A DNA stretch of 64,000 nucleotides, taken from assembly GCF_017742215.1 (NCBI RefSeq), contig NZ_JAGHKP010000001.1, positions 62,001 through 126,000 of the forward strand, in the 5' to 3' direction. The stretch is from Chitinophaga chungangae. Its GTDB lineage: Bacteria; Bacteroidota; Bacteroidia; Chitinophagales; Chitinophagaceae. Each line of letters opens with the position of its first letter. The stretch's first letter is position 1. The notes under the pieces were generated by a model. The model made no database searches. It worked only from the letters and a program-made list of their open reading frames with translations, and was not told where the DNA came from. Positions 25,804 through 35,995 of this stretch are shown piece by piece. Both the position numbers and the translations under genes were made by a program.

Positions 25804-27729
25804 TTATCGCAGTAAAGTTACCGTTCCTTTTTTGGAAATCCGCTGCCCGTTAAGGTCGGTTCCCTCGAGTATCCAAAGGTAGGTGTCAATGGCGGCGGGG
25901 TGGCCTCTCACCGTACCGTCCCATCCGTGGCGGAAATCGAGCGAGTTGTATACCACTTCGCCCCAGCGGTTGAATATCCTGAAGTAGTGATATTCTTTGA
26001 TGCCCACGGGTATGAACCGGAAAAAGTCGTTCGTGCCGTCGCCGTTCGGGGTGAATGCGTTTGGAATGTAAAATTCCGGGCCGGTGTAATATTTCACGTT
26101 AATGGAATCGAAGCCGAAGCAGCCCTGCTGGTTGCTGACGCGCAGGGTGAACGTGATCTCGTCGTTCCAGGTAAGCAACGGGTCCCTGATATTGGGATCG
26201 TTCAGCCCTGTGCCCGGGCTCCAGGCATAGGTTTCCCCGCCTGCGCCCTGCAGCCGAAGGGTTTGGCCGCGCGCCAATATCGTGTCGTTCCCCGCGAAGG
26301 GGTTCACTTCATACAGGCGCATGTTCTGTGTAATCGTGGCTTCGCAGCCGCGGTTCGTTCGGAGCGTGAGGTTCACGGTGTATACGCCGCCCGTCGGGAA
26401 GCGGTAATCGGCGCTTACCGCGTTACTTGTGTCCGACGAAATATCGGGCACGCCAAAGTCCCATCGCCGGTATACAATGTTGCCATACCGGTACGAGGAA
26501 GTGTCGGTGAAGAGAACCGGGTTTTCCCTGCAAAGGCCGCTCAGCGTAAATCCCGACCGCAGGCCGGGGTAGTTGTTGATGCGGCCCGTCATGCTGTCCG
26601 TACAAGGCAATCCCGGGTTCACCACGAGTTTTACGGTGTATACGCCGGTGTCGGGGAATTGGTGGAAAAAAACGTCGCGGGTAGTGGTAACGGTGTCTGT
26701 GCCGTCGCTGAAGCTCCATTGGTAGGCAGACGTGAAACCCGCCACGCTGTTGTTCGTAATGGGCACGTTAAGGCCGAGCGAATCGTTGCAATGGTTCAGC
26801 AGGGCAGGGGTAGACGCGGTGATGCGCGTCTCGCAATTATACACGGTAATGAGAATGTCTTTATGATGCACGCCCAGCAACCGCCCGGTGTGCCGGTCGT
26901 ATTCAGACACGCACACCGATACCACGAATTTCCCGGACCGGTCCGGCGTGCCGGTAATAAGTCCTGTGTTGTCTATGGCGATAGACCCGCCCATCGGCGA
27001 ACCGCCGTGATAAGGCGGAATGTAACTCACGGTGGTGGTGTACGGCGGCGGGCTCACGGCTTCGTTCGAGCGGCTGTTGCCGCCTGCCAGCGCGCTGCAA
27101 AGCGAATACGTTAAACTATCGCCGTCAGGATCGGTGGCGCGGTAATTATAACGCAAAGGGAGGCCGGAGCAGATCACGGGCGCTTCGTCTATCCCGAAAT
27201 ACGCACTGTTGTTGCCAGGGCGGCTTTCGGAACCGGGTATCCAGGTGTAAAAAGTAGAGCCTTCCCTTTCGGAATTGTAAATGTTGCTGAGCGCTTCGCC
27301 GCGGCAGCAGCGTTGGTAGGAAATATAATACCCGCCGGCCATGGGCGGCAGTTCAACGGTGTCACTTTCATAAAATGCCACTTCAAGATAAATGGTTTGC
27401 GGGGCAAGACAGGGATTCTTTAACGTATCGCGGATCGGCATCGTGTTTTTGATCTCCATCAGCCGTGAAGGCCCCACGCGATTGCCGGCTGCGTTGAATA
27501 TGTTGATGGGCACGGGATTTTCGAAGTAATCCAAACAACCCTGCCGGCTTCCGCACACAAAATCGCCGTCGCGGTACAACTTCAGAATAAACACGTAACG
27601 GTAATTGCCGGTTGCCTGGTTAAAGCTGATGGTACGGTAATAGAGTTCCCCTCCGATAATGTGGTATGCGTTCACTGTCCCGTAGAGCGAGCAGGCCAGA
27701 AATAGAAGCAGGATAACAGATTTGCCCAT
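25804..27729 (-). CDS. Secreted PKD-domain protein with T9SS type-B sorting domain
   Basis: A 641-residue exported protein. A signal peptide (VILLLFLACSLYGTVNA) precedes the mature start YHIIGGELYYRT. The middle has PKD-like domains (YQWSFSDGTDTV near 340, RRWDFGVPDISSDTSN near 425). The C-terminal about 90 residues are a gliding-motility-associated type-B sorting domain: FYIPNAFTPNGDGTNDFFRF, YFRIFNRWGEVVYNS, HGWDGTVRG and a YLWILEG strand. Such domains direct proteins through SprA-type translocons to the surface. It is a smaller paralogue of the gene upstream; the likely role is an adhesin or surface-layer protein. Confidence 0.9.
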   Translation of the reverse strand: MGKSVILLLFLACSLYGTVNAYHIIGGELYYRTISFNQATGNYRYVFILKLYRDGDFVCGSRQGCLDYFENPVPINIFNAAGNRVGPSRLMEIKNTMPIRDTLKNPCLAPQTIYLEVAFYESDTVELPPMAGGYYISYQRCCRGEALSNIYNSEREGSTFYTWIPGSESRPGNNSAYFGIDEAPVICSGLPLRYNYRATDPDGDSLTYSLCSALAGGNSRSNEAVSPPPYTTTVSYIPPYHGGSPMGGSIAIDNTGLITGTPDRSGKFVVSVCVSEYDRHTGRLLGVHHKDILITVYNCETRITASTPALLNHCNDSLGLNVPITNNSVAGFTSAYQWSFSDGTDTVTTTRDVFFHQFPDTGVYTVKLVVNPGLPCTDSMTGRINNYPGLRSGFTLSGLCRENPVLFTDTSSYRYGNIVYRRWDFGVPDISSDTSNAVSADYRFPTGGVYTVNLTLRTNRGCEATITQNMRLYEVNPFAGNDTILARGQTLRLQGAGGETYAWSPGTGLNDPNIRDPLLTWNDEITFTLRVSNQQGCFGFDSINVKYYTGPEFYIPNAFTPNGDGTNDFFRFIPVGIKEYHYFRIFNRWGEVVYNSLDFRHGWDGTVRGHPAAIDTYLWILEGTDLNGQRISKKGTVTLLR

Positions 27730-27969
27730 GGGGTAGAGGCTTTTCTTGTTACTCTGAATTTACGGAAAATAAAGGGCTTGCTGAAATATAAAAGGGCCGC
27801 GAATGAATATGAAAAAGATAATAAAGTGTAATGCTTTAGTAGTTAGAATTATCGTTTTTCAGGCCTCCAAACTTTTGTCTTACCGGTACGTCCTTTAGGC
27901 CGTTTATACCCTCCGGAAGCGGGAAAACGAAGATTTCGTACAGGCTTTTCCGTGCATATCGCGGCGGTT

Positions 27970-30558
27970 TTAGCGGATGAGCGTTACTGTTCCGCGCTTC
28001 TCCACCATCTGCCCCGCGACGTTCGTGCCGCCGACGATCCAAACGTAGGTGTCCGCCGCGGCGGGACTGCCTTTCTTTTTACCGTCCCAACCTTTCAGGT
28101 ATTCCACGGAGCTGTAGATCTCTTCGCCCCAGCGGTTGTAGATCCTGAAATATTCCATCCTGGTGAAACCCACCGGCATCGGGCGGAACACGTCGTTCAC
28201 CCCGTCGCCGTTCGGCGTGAAAGCGTTCGGGATATAGATCTCCGGGCCGGTCATAAAACGGACATGGATATCGTCTTCACCCATACAACCCTCTCGTGTA
28301 TATACTTTCACGCGATAGGTGATGTCGCGGTTGTAACCGGTAACGGGATCGGGAATGGTGGTGCTGCTGAGGCCGTCTGCAGGAGACCAGCGGTATTGCA
28401 CGCCGCCGCTGGCGTGCAGCTGGAAAGGCTGGCCTTTGATGATGATGGTGTCGTTGCCCGCAAACGCAGGCACAGGCGGCACCACGGCGATCGTTCTTTG
28501 GGCGGTAACAGGTTTTGGGCAACCCAGTGTATCCGTTACCGTTACCATGTAAGTGGTGGTGTCTTTGGGCCAGGCAGTGGTGGTAGCTTTACGCGGACTG
28601 GTGAGCGTTTCCGTCGGCGACCAGCTGTAATACGCGCCACCGCTGGCTTGCAGTAATACTTTTTCGCCGAAGCAGATCGTGGTGTCGAGCCCGGCGAATG
28701 CCTTGGGCGGGTCTACCGTTCTGAAAAAAATGGAATCGCGGGAATTGCAGCTGCCGAGATCGACCTGCACATAATACGCCCCGGTGCCCACGGGCGTTAC
28801 GGTCACGGTGTTCGCGCGGCTGATGATCTGCCTTGTGTCCAGGTTCACCCAGGTGAACGCGTAATTGCCGTCGGCCTCCGCGGCGAGGTCTACCGGGTCG
28901 CCGGTGCAGATCAGGCTGTCTGCCGAGGTTTTTACAAGTACCGTATCGCGCACGTCGATGCGTACGCGTTTGGTGTTCACGCAGCCGGTGAGGTCGGTGA
29001 AAGTAACGTTGTACGCGGTATCTTTTTTAGGTGAAACGAAAGGATCGGCCGTGTTCTCGTTGCGGATATTGTACAAAGGCGCCCAGCTGAAGCTCCCTGC
29101 CATTGTGCTTTCCGCGTGAAGCTGCAATTCGTCTTTGATGCATTGCAGCGTATCTCCCGTGGCGGTGAACGGCGGCTTGTCGTATATCTCGATCGTTTTG
29201 GTGATCTCTTTTTCGCAGCCTTTGGTGGTGCTCATGAAGAATTTGACCGTGTAGCTGCCCGGCGTGGTGTATTGCCAGGTGGGCGACTGGTTGTTGGAAG
29301 TATCGCTGGTGACGGCGGTTACGCCGAAATCCCATTTGAAATAATCGAACGTGCCCACGTCGTTGGTGGAAGTATTGAGGAATTGCGTAGGCTTGGTAGT
29401 GCAAAGACCGTTGAAGTCGAAAGACGGCAGTAATTGCGGGTATACCCTGACGGTGGAGAACGCGCTGTCCCCGCAACTGCTGGACGGGTCTACGGTAAGT
29501 TTCACGCGGTAGGTGCCCGTGTCCGCATAGCGGTGCGGGAAGCTAGCGAGGTTGTTGGTGGTGAAGGTATTGCCGTCCCCGAAGTCCCAAACATATTCTT
29601 TGTTGGGCGTGCTGTTGTTGATGAAGTTGATCACGAAGCCATCGCAGTCCGCGAATTTATCCGGTAAAGCCGCTACAACCTGCCGCACGCAGTTTTCCAC
29701 GGTAAACTGGAATTCTTTTTTATGTTCCCCGATAAAAACGCCGTTCCTGTATTCGTTCACCGAAACGGTCACGATATACAATCCCGCGCGCGGCGCAATG
29801 CCGGAAATAACGCCGGTCTTCGGGTCGATGGTAGCTTTGTCTCCCAACGGCTGCGAGGCGGAAAACGGGGCGTTATAACTTACCGGTGTGTAAGGCGGCG
29901 CGGCGGAAACGTTGGGTTTGGGATTGTCGCGGTCCCCGCCGGTATACGCGGTGGAAAAGGAATACACGAGCGAATCCCCTTCCGGGTCCGTTGCCGCGTA
30001 ATCGTACCTGAATTTGTTGTTGGCGCACACGATGGTGCCTTTCTCCGCGCTGAAACGCGGACCGCTGTTGCGGTCGAAGCCGTTGGCCGTGCCGGGTATT
30101 TTGGTGAAATAACTGCCGCCCACGTTGTTGTCGTCCGAAAAGATATTGGTAAGCCTCGTGCGGCGGCAACACCGCTGAAAGGTGGCGTAATAACCTCTCG
30201 GGTTAAAGGGCAGCGTTACCTGTGTGGTGTAATACGCGATCTGGTAGCAGACGTAGGGCGGGTTCACGATGCAGGGATCGATGTCTGTAGCGGTATATTG
30301 TTCCAGGTTGTTGCGGGTGATCTCACGGAGCGTGGTGTAATAATTTCCCGCGCCATCGTAAATGGCGATGTTCACGTCGGGGTCTATCTGCCCGATAGCA
30401 GCGTCGCAACGCACGAAAAGTTTGAGCGTCACCTGGTAATTATTACCGGTGCCGGTAGCGTTCAGCCAGGTGTAATACATCTCTCCGCCGATGATATGGT
30501 CGGCCCTCGAAGCCAGAGATACCAGGCCCAGGATGGTTATCAAAAAGACGATCCGCAA
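27970..30558 (-). CDS. Secreted PKD-domain protein with T9SS type-B sorting domain (larger paralogue)
   Basis: An 862-residue paralogue of the 641-residue protein downstream. Signal peptide RIVFLITILGLVSLASRA, mature start DHIIGGEMYYTW, then a shared block of about 300 residues with YYATFQRCCRRTRLTNI. PKD-like domains follow (EYVWDFGDGNTFTTN near 325, FKWDFGVTAVTSDTSN near 420), then Ig-like repeats that each carry the pattern LCxG..V.L.A.. (D..ICTGDPVDLAAEA, D..ICFGEKVLLQASG). The last 90 residues are the type-B sorting domain (IYIPNAFTPNGDGVNDVFRP, IYNRWGEEIYSS). It differs from the smaller copy mainly by extra repeats. Surface location via T9SS is inferred. Confidence 0.9.
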   Translation of the reverse strand: MRIVFLITILGLVSLASRADHIIGGEMYYTWLNATGTGNNYQVTLKLFVRCDAAIGQIDPDVNIAIYDGAGNYYTTLREITRNNLEQYTATDIDPCIVNPPYVCYQIAYYTTQVTLPFNPRGYYATFQRCCRRTRLTNIFSDDNNVGGSYFTKIPGTANGFDRNSGPRFSAEKGTIVCANNKFRYDYAATDPEGDSLVYSFSTAYTGGDRDNPKPNVSAAPPYTPVSYNAPFSASQPLGDKATIDPKTGVISGIAPRAGLYIVTVSVNEYRNGVFIGEHKKEFQFTVENCVRQVVAALPDKFADCDGFVINFINNSTPNKEYVWDFGDGNTFTTNNLASFPHRYADTGTYRVKLTVDPSSSCGDSAFSTVRVYPQLLPSFDFNGLCTTKPTQFLNTSTNDVGTFDYFKWDFGVTAVTSDTSNNQSPTWQYTTPGSYTVKFFMSTTKGCEKEITKTIEIYDKPPFTATGDTLQCIKDELQLHAESTMAGSFSWAPLYNIRNENTADPFVSPKKDTAYNVTFTDLTGCVNTKRVRIDVRDTVLVKTSADSLICTGDPVDLAAEADGNYAFTWVNLDTRQIISRANTVTVTPVGTGAYYVQVDLGSCNSRDSIFFRTVDPPKAFAGLDTTICFGEKVLLQASGGAYYSWSPTETLTSPRKATTTAWPKDTTTYMVTVTDTLGCPKPVTAQRTIAVVPPVPAFAGNDTIIIKGQPFQLHASGGVQYRWSPADGLSSTTIPDPVTGYNRDITYRVKVYTREGCMGEDDIHVRFMTGPEIYIPNAFTPNGDGVNDVFRPMPVGFTRMEYFRIYNRWGEEIYSSVEYLKGWDGKKKGSPAAADTYVWIVGGTNVAGQMVEKRGTVTLIR

Positions 30559-30597
30559 TGTGCTTGAACTGCTGTGGGGCAGTAATCTAAGTGTTTT

Positions 30598-31401
30598 CTA
30601 AACAGCCCGCTGGCAAAATTCGACAAACTGGTAAAGTATCAGGTTAGATTCCTCGTATACTTCAAGATGGCCGGTATGGCCTACCTGGTCTATAATGTGA
30701 ATGCTGGCGACGGCCGGCATGGTTACCTGTGATAAAATGTTGTCCAGCGGCACGGCCTGGTCTTCTTTCCCGATAAAAAACAAAACCGGCACTTTGATCT
30801 CTTTCAGCACTGCCGTGCGGTCGGGCCGCTCCATCATCGCTTCGTAATAGGCGATCAGGGTTTCCTGCGGTATTTTAATGGCCTGCTGGATGAAATTGTC
30901 TACCCGTGCGCCCTGGTTGATCCTGAACGTAGGGGCGAACATATTCGGGAGCAGCTGCCGGAGGAATTGTTCCACCCCGTACTGTTTCAGCATGCGGATC
31001 GATTTCCGGCGGCCTTCTTTTTTCTCTTCGGTGTCCGGCTTTGCGGTGGAGCTGAACAGTCCCAGCCCTTCCAGCAGGTGCGGGTATTTTTCCGCGAAGG
31101 CCAGCGCCACGTATCCGCCCATGCTATGCCCGATCACCGTCGCCTGGCTGATGCCTTCGGCGGTCATCATGCCGTAGATAAATTCTCCCATGCTTTCCAT
31201 GGAAAGGGGATGGGTGATGGCGGACTGCCCTGTTCCGGGAAGGTCCGGCACCAGCACGCGGTAATGAACGCGGAGAAAAGCGGTCTGATGTTCCCAAACT
31301 GATTGATCTTCCCCGTAACCATGGATCAGGATCACGGCTTTGCCTTCTCCTTCTGCCCAATAAGCGCCGTTTTGGCCTCCGTTGTTAAATGTTTTCCACA
31401 T
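30598..31401 (-). CDS. Alpha/beta hydrolase
   Basis: A 267-residue alpha/beta-fold hydrolase. The oxyanion-hole motif HGYGED (27-32), the nucleophile Ser93 in GHSMGGY, an Asp in FIGKEDQAVP and a His in VGHTGHLE complete the catalytic set. Substrate unknown; esterase, C-C hydrolase and dehalogenase relatives share this pattern. It overlaps lnt by 17 bases on the same strand, so the two are translationally coupled and probably share a promoter. Confidence 0.9.
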   Translation of the reverse strand: MWKTFNNGGQNGAYWAEGEGKAVILIHGYGEDQSVWEHQTAFLRVHYRVLVPDLPGTGQSAITHPLSMESMGEFIYGMMTAEGISQATVIGHSMGGYVALAFAEKYPHLLEGLGLFSSTAKPDTEEKKEGRRKSIRMLKQYGVEQFLRQLLPNMFAPTFRINQGARVDNFIQQAIKIPQETLIAYYEAMMERPDRTAVLKEIKVPVLFFIGKEDQAVPLDNILSQVTMPAVASIHIIDQVGHTGHLEVYEESNLILYQFVEFCQRAV

Positions 31402-33004
31402 ATTGCTTGCGAATTACCCGTAATACAATGGTGTATGCCACCAGCAATATACAAAAGATCAGGGGAGCTTTGGCCGCGAGGCTGCCATATTTTACGTAGA
31501 ACGTTTGATGATAATAAGGTGTTACAGCATGTTCGATAACGGCGGGCTGCCAATATGATTGGGCATCTATCACTTCGCCACGCGGCGAGATGAAGGCGGA
31601 TATGCCGGTATTGGCGCTGCGCGCAACCCAGCGGCGCGTTTCGATGGCCCGCAGGCGCGCGTACTGCAAATGCTGTCGATGGCCTTCCGTATCGCCCCAC
31701 CAGCCGTCGTTTGTGCACACTACCAGCAGGTTGGCGCCCTGCCGCACTTTCTCCGCCACAAAATCGCCGTAAACGGATTCGTAACAGATCGCCGTGAAAA
31801 TGTTGCATTGTTCGTCCGGGTTAAAAAAGATCGGCACGCCCGGCGTAAGGCCGTAGCTGCCGGAAATGCCGCCCATATCCAGCGCGAGTTTTTTCATGAA
31901 CGGGAGGTAACGCATGTAAGGCGTCAATTCCACGCCCGGTACCAGCTTCGCTTTATGGTACACCTGTATGTTCAGTGATGTGTCGATCTGTATGGATGAA
32001 TTAAATGCGTCGTAATAAATTTCCCCGTTCAATACCCGCGCGGTAGACGGCACTTCGTCCGACGGCAGGTAACGCCTGAAAGTAGAGGCCCCTGTCACGA
32101 TCTTCACCTTCGGGTAACGGGCGAGGAAAGCGCGGACCGCCATGATCTCGGGCTGGTCGTTCAGCAGGTGCTCCCACGCACCCTGCGGGAAAAGCGCGGT
32201 TTCAGGCCATATCACGAAACGGGTGCCGGTGTCGATCTTTGCCTGCGTCAGCGCCAGGAATTTATGCAGCTGGTCCATGGCCGCGCCATCGGAGAATTTT
32301 TCGTCGTACGGGTCGATGTTGGGCTGCACGATCACTACTTTTTTCGAAGGCTCGGAGGTCTCCGATTCGCCCGTGATAACAAAAAAGGACGCGGCCAGCG
32401 GGAGGATCAGCAGCAGCAAGGGCTTCCAGCCTTCCTTCCAGAGAAAGAACCAGCCCGGCTCGTGCTGCCCGCGGCGCCAGGCCTGGTAAACAAGGATGTT
32501 CATAAGCAACACCCAAAGACTGCCCCCCATTGTGCCGGTATATTCATACCATTGCACCCATCCCGGGCGCATGGCGAAAGCATTGCCCAGCGTAAGCCAG
32601 GGCCAGCTCAGTTCCCATTGCTGGTGGATATATTCAAAGGTCAGCCAGTAAACCACCAGGGCGAAATAACCGGTAAGACGGCCCGCCCGGGCGATGGCGC
32701 GTTTGTAGCCCCACCATGGGATGGTCATCAGCAGCGCGTTGAATGCATTCGCAAAAATGCCGCTGGCGGGAACGGTGGTATTGCCTACCCACCATGTGGT
32801 ACCGGTATTCCAGATCCAGAAGGCGAGGAAGACCAGCCCGAAATACGTGCGCCCGTCCTTCACCCGGTCGGTAACGGCCAGCAGCGGTACCAGCCCGATA
32901 AAAACGAGAAAGGTCAGGGGAGAGGTAGGCCATCCGGCCCACATGAGTAACCCTGATAAAATACTGAGCAACAGGGGGAAACGTTTTCGCAGGAATGCAT
33001 TCAT
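31385..33004 (-). CDS. lnt: Apolipoprotein N-acyltransferase (Lnt)
   Basis: A 539-residue inner-membrane enzyme that adds the third acyl chain to lipoproteins. The N-terminal half has several hydrophobic membrane segments (FPLLLSILSGLLMWAGW, FLVFIGLVPLLAV and others), and the C-terminal half is a nitrilase domain. The Glu-Lys-Cys triad is visible as IWPETALFP, YHKAKLVPGVE and ICYESVYGD. This fits the many lipoproteins predicted in this window. The last residues form a C-terminal membrane helix. Confidence 0.95.
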   Translation of the reverse strand: MNAFLRKRFPLLLSILSGLLMWAGWPTSPLTFLVFIGLVPLLAVTDRVKDGRTYFGLVFLAFWIWNTGTTWWVGNTTVPASGIFANAFNALLMTIPWWGYKRAIARAGRLTGYFALVVYWLTFEYIHQQWELSWPWLTLGNAFAMRPGWVQWYEYTGTMGGSLWVLLMNILVYQAWRRGQHEPGWFFLWKEGWKPLLLLILPLAASFFVITGESETSEPSKKVVIVQPNIDPYDEKFSDGAAMDQLHKFLALTQAKIDTGTRFVIWPETALFPQGAWEHLLNDQPEIMAVRAFLARYPKVKIVTGASTFRRYLPSDEVPSTARVLNGEIYYDAFNSSIQIDTSLNIQVYHKAKLVPGVELTPYMRYLPFMKKLALDMGGISGSYGLTPGVPIFFNPDEQCNIFTAICYESVYGDFVAEKVRQGANLLVVCTNDGWWGDTEGHRQHLQYARLRAIETRRWVARSANTGISAFISPRGEVIDAQSYWQPAVIEHAVTPYYHQTFYVKYGSLAAKAPLIFCILLVAYTIVLRVIRKQYVENI

Positions 33005-33008
33005 CTTT

Positions 33009-33016
33009 CAAATGTA
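33009..33016 (-). promoter_or_regulatory. Candidate -7 element of lnt promoter
   Basis: Reads TACATTTG on the minus strand, a full TANNTTTG match, 4 bases before the lnt ATG. Confidence 0.4.
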
Positions 33017-33188
33017 TAAAGGAAAAATGTAAACAATAAAACGGGATTTCCGCCTGCAGCGTATGTGAGGAGATGAATAAACCGCTTTTAACCGGCGCCG
33101 AAGCCGTAAAAAGAGGCTTTCCCGCGCAAAATGCCCGTGGGGAGCGCAGAAGGGCGATATAAAATCGTATAGCCGTTTGCATGAAAAA

Positions 33189-33211
33189 GGGCGCGCCGTG
33201 CTGGCGCGCCC
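33189..33211 (-). terminator. Terminator after guaB
   Basis: Nine-base GC-rich stem GGGCGCGCC / GGCGCGCCC with a 5-base loop; read on the minus strand it is followed by TTTTTC. Confidence 0.75.
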
Positions 33212-33239
33212 CTGTATCTGCGGATTATGTTTATGTAAA

Positions 33240-34718
33240 TTACCTGCTGTAGTTCGGTGCTTCTTTGGTGATCACCACGTCGTGCGGGTGGTTTTCCTTC
33301 ACGGTTGCGGAAGTGATCTTTACGAACTGCGCGTCCTGAAGGGCTTTGATGTCTTTTGCGCCAACGTAGCCCATACCTGCGCGAAGACCGCCCACAAATT
33401 GCTGCACCACTTCGTTCAGCTGGCCTTTGTAAGGCACGCGGCCCACAATGCCTTCCGGAACCAGTTTTTTGATGTCTGCTTCCACATCCTGGAAATAACG
33501 GTCTTTGCTGCCTTCGGCCATCGCTTCGATGGAGCCCATGCCGCGGTAGGATTTGAATTTACGGCCTTCGTAAATGATGGTTTCTCCGGGGCTTTCTTCC
33601 ACGCCGGCGAAAATGGAACCGGCCATGATGGTGGATGCGCCTGCCGCCAGTGCTTTCACCATATCGCCGGTGTAGCGGATGCCGCCGTCTGCGATCACGG
33701 GGATGCCTGATTTTTTCAGGGCCTGCGCCGCATTGAGGATGGCGGACAGCTGCGGGAAACCAGCGCCGGTCACTACGCGGGTGGTGCAGATGGAACCGGG
33801 GCCAACGCCTACCTTCACCGCGTCTGCGCCTGCGGCAGCGAGTGCCAGCGCGCCTTCGGCCGTAGCCACGTTACCGCCGATCACCTGCAGTTTCGGGAAT
33901 GATTTTTTGAGTTTTTTGAGCGCTTCGAGCACATATATGGAGTGGCCATGCGCACTGTCTAGGGTTACCACGTCTACGCCAACGTGCAGCAGCGCGGATG
34001 CGCGATCCTGCAGGTCGTGCGTGATGCCCAGCGCGGCGCCTACCAGCAGCCTGCCGTAGTTGTCTTTGGCGGCGTTGGGGAAGCTGGTGAGCTGGATGAT
34101 GTCGCGGTAAGTGATAAGGCCTACCAGTTTGCCCTGTTTGTTCACCACCGGCAGTTTCTCGATGCGGTGCTGCTGCAGGATCTTTTCGGCTTTTTTCAGA
34201 TCGGTGCCTTCGGGCGCGGTGATCAGGTTGTCTTTGGTCATTACTTCGCTGATCAGCCTTTTGGTATTGGTTTTTTCGAAGCGGAGGTCGCGGTTGGTGA
34301 GGATGCCGATGAGTTTTTTGTCGCCGTCTACGATGGGAATGCCGCCGATGCCGTTTTCTCTCATCATGCGGAGGGCCTGGCCTACGGTGGAATCTGCGCT
34401 GAGGGTAAGCGGGTCGAGGATCATGCCGCTTTCGCTGCGTTTCACTTTCCTTACCAGTTCAGCCTGTTTTTCCACGCTCATGTTCTTGTGCAGGATGCCG
34501 ACACCGCCTTCACGTGCAAGCGCAATGGCCAGCGTGGCTTCGGTTACGGTATCCATGGCGGCAGATACCATGGGAATGTTGATGCGTATGTTTTTGGTAA
34601 GTTGTGAGGAGATGTTCACTTCTCTTGGCAGTACTTCTGAATAAGCTGGCACAAGTAAAACATCGTCGAAGGTGAGACCGTCAGCTACAAATTTCTGTTT
34701 AGATTTTCCCGCAGGCAT
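33240..34718 (-). CDS. guaB: IMP dehydrogenase (GuaB)
   Basis: A 492-residue IMP dehydrogenase that oxidises IMP to XMP with NAD, the committed step to GMP. The catalytic Cys is in [15 protein letters not shown], with the flap arginine region RYFQDVEA and the YRGMGS motif. Two CBS domains (about residues 95-205: [49 protein letters not shown]) are inserted in the barrel and usually bind purine nucleotides. Length and order are standard. A minus-strand terminator lies downstream. Confidence 0.97.
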   Translation of the reverse strand: MPAGKSKQKFVADGLTFDDVLLVPAYSEVLPREVNISSQLTKNIRINIPMVSAAMDTVTEATLAIALAREGGVGILHKNMSVEKQAELVRKVKRSESGMILDPLTLSADSTVGQALRMMRENGIGGIPIVDGDKKLIGILTNRDLRFEKTNTKRLISEVMTKDNLITAPEGTDLKKAEKILQQHRIEKLPVVNKQGKLVGLITYRDIIQLTSFPNAAKDNYGRLLVGAALGITHDLQDRASALLHVGVDVVTLDSAHGHSIYVLEALKKLKKSFPKLQVIGGNVATAEGALALAAAGADAVKVGVGPGSICTTRVVTGAGFPQLSAILNAAQALKKSGIPVIADGGIRYTGDMVKALAAGASTIMAGSIFAGVEESPGETIIYEGRKFKSYRGMGSIEAMAEGSKDRYFQDVEADIKKLVPEGIVGRVPYKGQLNEVVQQFVGGLRAGMGYVGAKDIKALQDAQFVKITSATVKENHPHDVVITKEAPNYSR

Positions 34719-34757
34719 ATTGCAATTATTTTGATAAGTTTCTTAAATAATTGCACG

Positions 34758-34765
34758 CAAATGTA
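34758..34765 (-). promoter_or_regulatory. Candidate -7 element of guaB promoter
   Basis: Reads TACATTTG on the minus strand, a TANNTTTG match, about 40 bases upstream of the guaB ATG in an AT-rich gap. Confidence 0.4.
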
Positions 34766-34797
34766 CGACTTTTCCCCGTATTCCAATCAGCCCAAAT

Positions 34798-35907
34798 TCA
34801 TGTGCTGATTAATTGATATGTATGCCCCGGCATGGCGCGCACCAGCCCCAGCATTTCCAGCTGCATCAGTTCCGCCGCCATGGTGCTGCGGGGAATGCCG
34901 CTGTGGTATTGCAATTCGTCGATGTCCAGCTGGCCGTGGCTGGACAATATCTGCAAAATATCCTGCTGGGCGGGCTCCAGGGAATGGAACAGGCTGCTTT
35001 GCGCCGCGGGCCGGGCCACCGGTGCGGCGGGCCGCCAGTCCAGCATCCGCAGCACGTCTTCCGGTTCGCTTACCAGCGCCGCTTTGTTTTGTTTGATAAG
35101 ATCGAGGCAGCCGGCGGAAGAAAGATCGTTCACACGGCCCGGAATGGCCAGCACATCTCGGTTGTAGCCGCAGGCAATGTCTGCCGTGATCAGCGAGCCG
35201 CCCGTGCGCCCGCTTTCCACCACCAGCACCGCATCGCAAAGCCCCGCCACAATACGGTTCCGCCTCGGGAAATTCTGCCGGTTCAGTTCGGCGCCGCTGC
35301 TGAAGTCGGACAATAAACCGCCCTGCTCCAGCATCCGCGCGGCCGTTCGCGCATGCGCGGCGGGGTACAAACGGTTCAGCCCGTGCGCCAGCACGCCGAT
35401 GGTGGGCAAGCCATTGTCCAGCGCGGCCTCATGCGCCGTTATATCGATGCCGTACGCCATGCCGCTCACGATGGTAATGCCATGCGGCGCGAACGCTTTC
35501 ACAAAATCGCGGCAGATGCCGGCGCCGTAATCCGTCGGCCTGCGCGTGCCTACGATGCCAAGCATTTTTTCGGGCTGCAGGCCGCCTTTGCCTTTGTAAT
35601 ATAAAAGCACCGGGCTGTCGTAACAATGCTGCAAACGTTTCGGGTAATCTTCATCCGTAAAAAACACGGGCCTGATGCCATGCCGCTGAAGAAAACGCGC
35701 TTCCGCCTCCACGCGGTAAAAATCACGGAACTGTTTGATCGCCGCGGCTTTTACTTTCCCGATGCCGGGAATACATTCCAGCTCGCGCCTGCGGGCATGA
35801 AAAACAGCGGATGCGGAACCAAATGTTTCTATCAGGCTTTTGGCCGCCACATCGCCCACCAGCGGCAGGAACGTAAGGGCGATACGGTAGTGAAGCTCTT
35901 CGCGCAT
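34798..35907 (-). CDS. dprA: DNA-processing protein DprA
   Basis: A 369-residue DprA, which binds single-stranded DNA and loads RecA during natural transformation. A helix-hairpin-helix-like start (ETFGSASAVF...LECIPGIGKVKAAAI) precedes the Rossmann-like core with GTRRPTDYG, TIVSGMAYGIDITAHEAAL, FPRRNRIVAGL and ESGRTGGSLITA. A C-terminal winged helix (QQDILQILSSHGQLDIDEL...) ends the protein. It is widely conserved, also in species not known to be competent, so it is not proof of competence. Confidence 0.95.
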   Translation of the reverse strand: MREELHYRIALTFLPLVGDVAAKSLIETFGSASAVFHARRRELECIPGIGKVKAAAIKQFRDFYRVEAEARFLQRHGIRPVFFTDEDYPKRLQHCYDSPVLLYYKGKGGLQPEKMLGIVGTRRPTDYGAGICRDFVKAFAPHGITIVSGMAYGIDITAHEAALDNGLPTIGVLAHGLNRLYPAAHARTAARMLEQGGLLSDFSSGAELNRQNFPRRNRIVAGLCDAVLVVESGRTGGSLITADIACGYNRDVLAIPGRVNDLSSAGCLDLIKQNKAALVSEPEDVLRMLDWRPAAPVARPAAQSSLFHSLEPAQQDILQILSSHGQLDIDELQYHSGIPRSTMAAELMQLEMLGLVRAMPGHTYQLIST

Positions 35908-35995
35908 GGGTTAACAATTTTATCTAATTTCACCAAAATTTCCCGGTTCTTCAAATTTTTAAACCCGCTTTTTTCCACATCCAAAAACATCGTAT

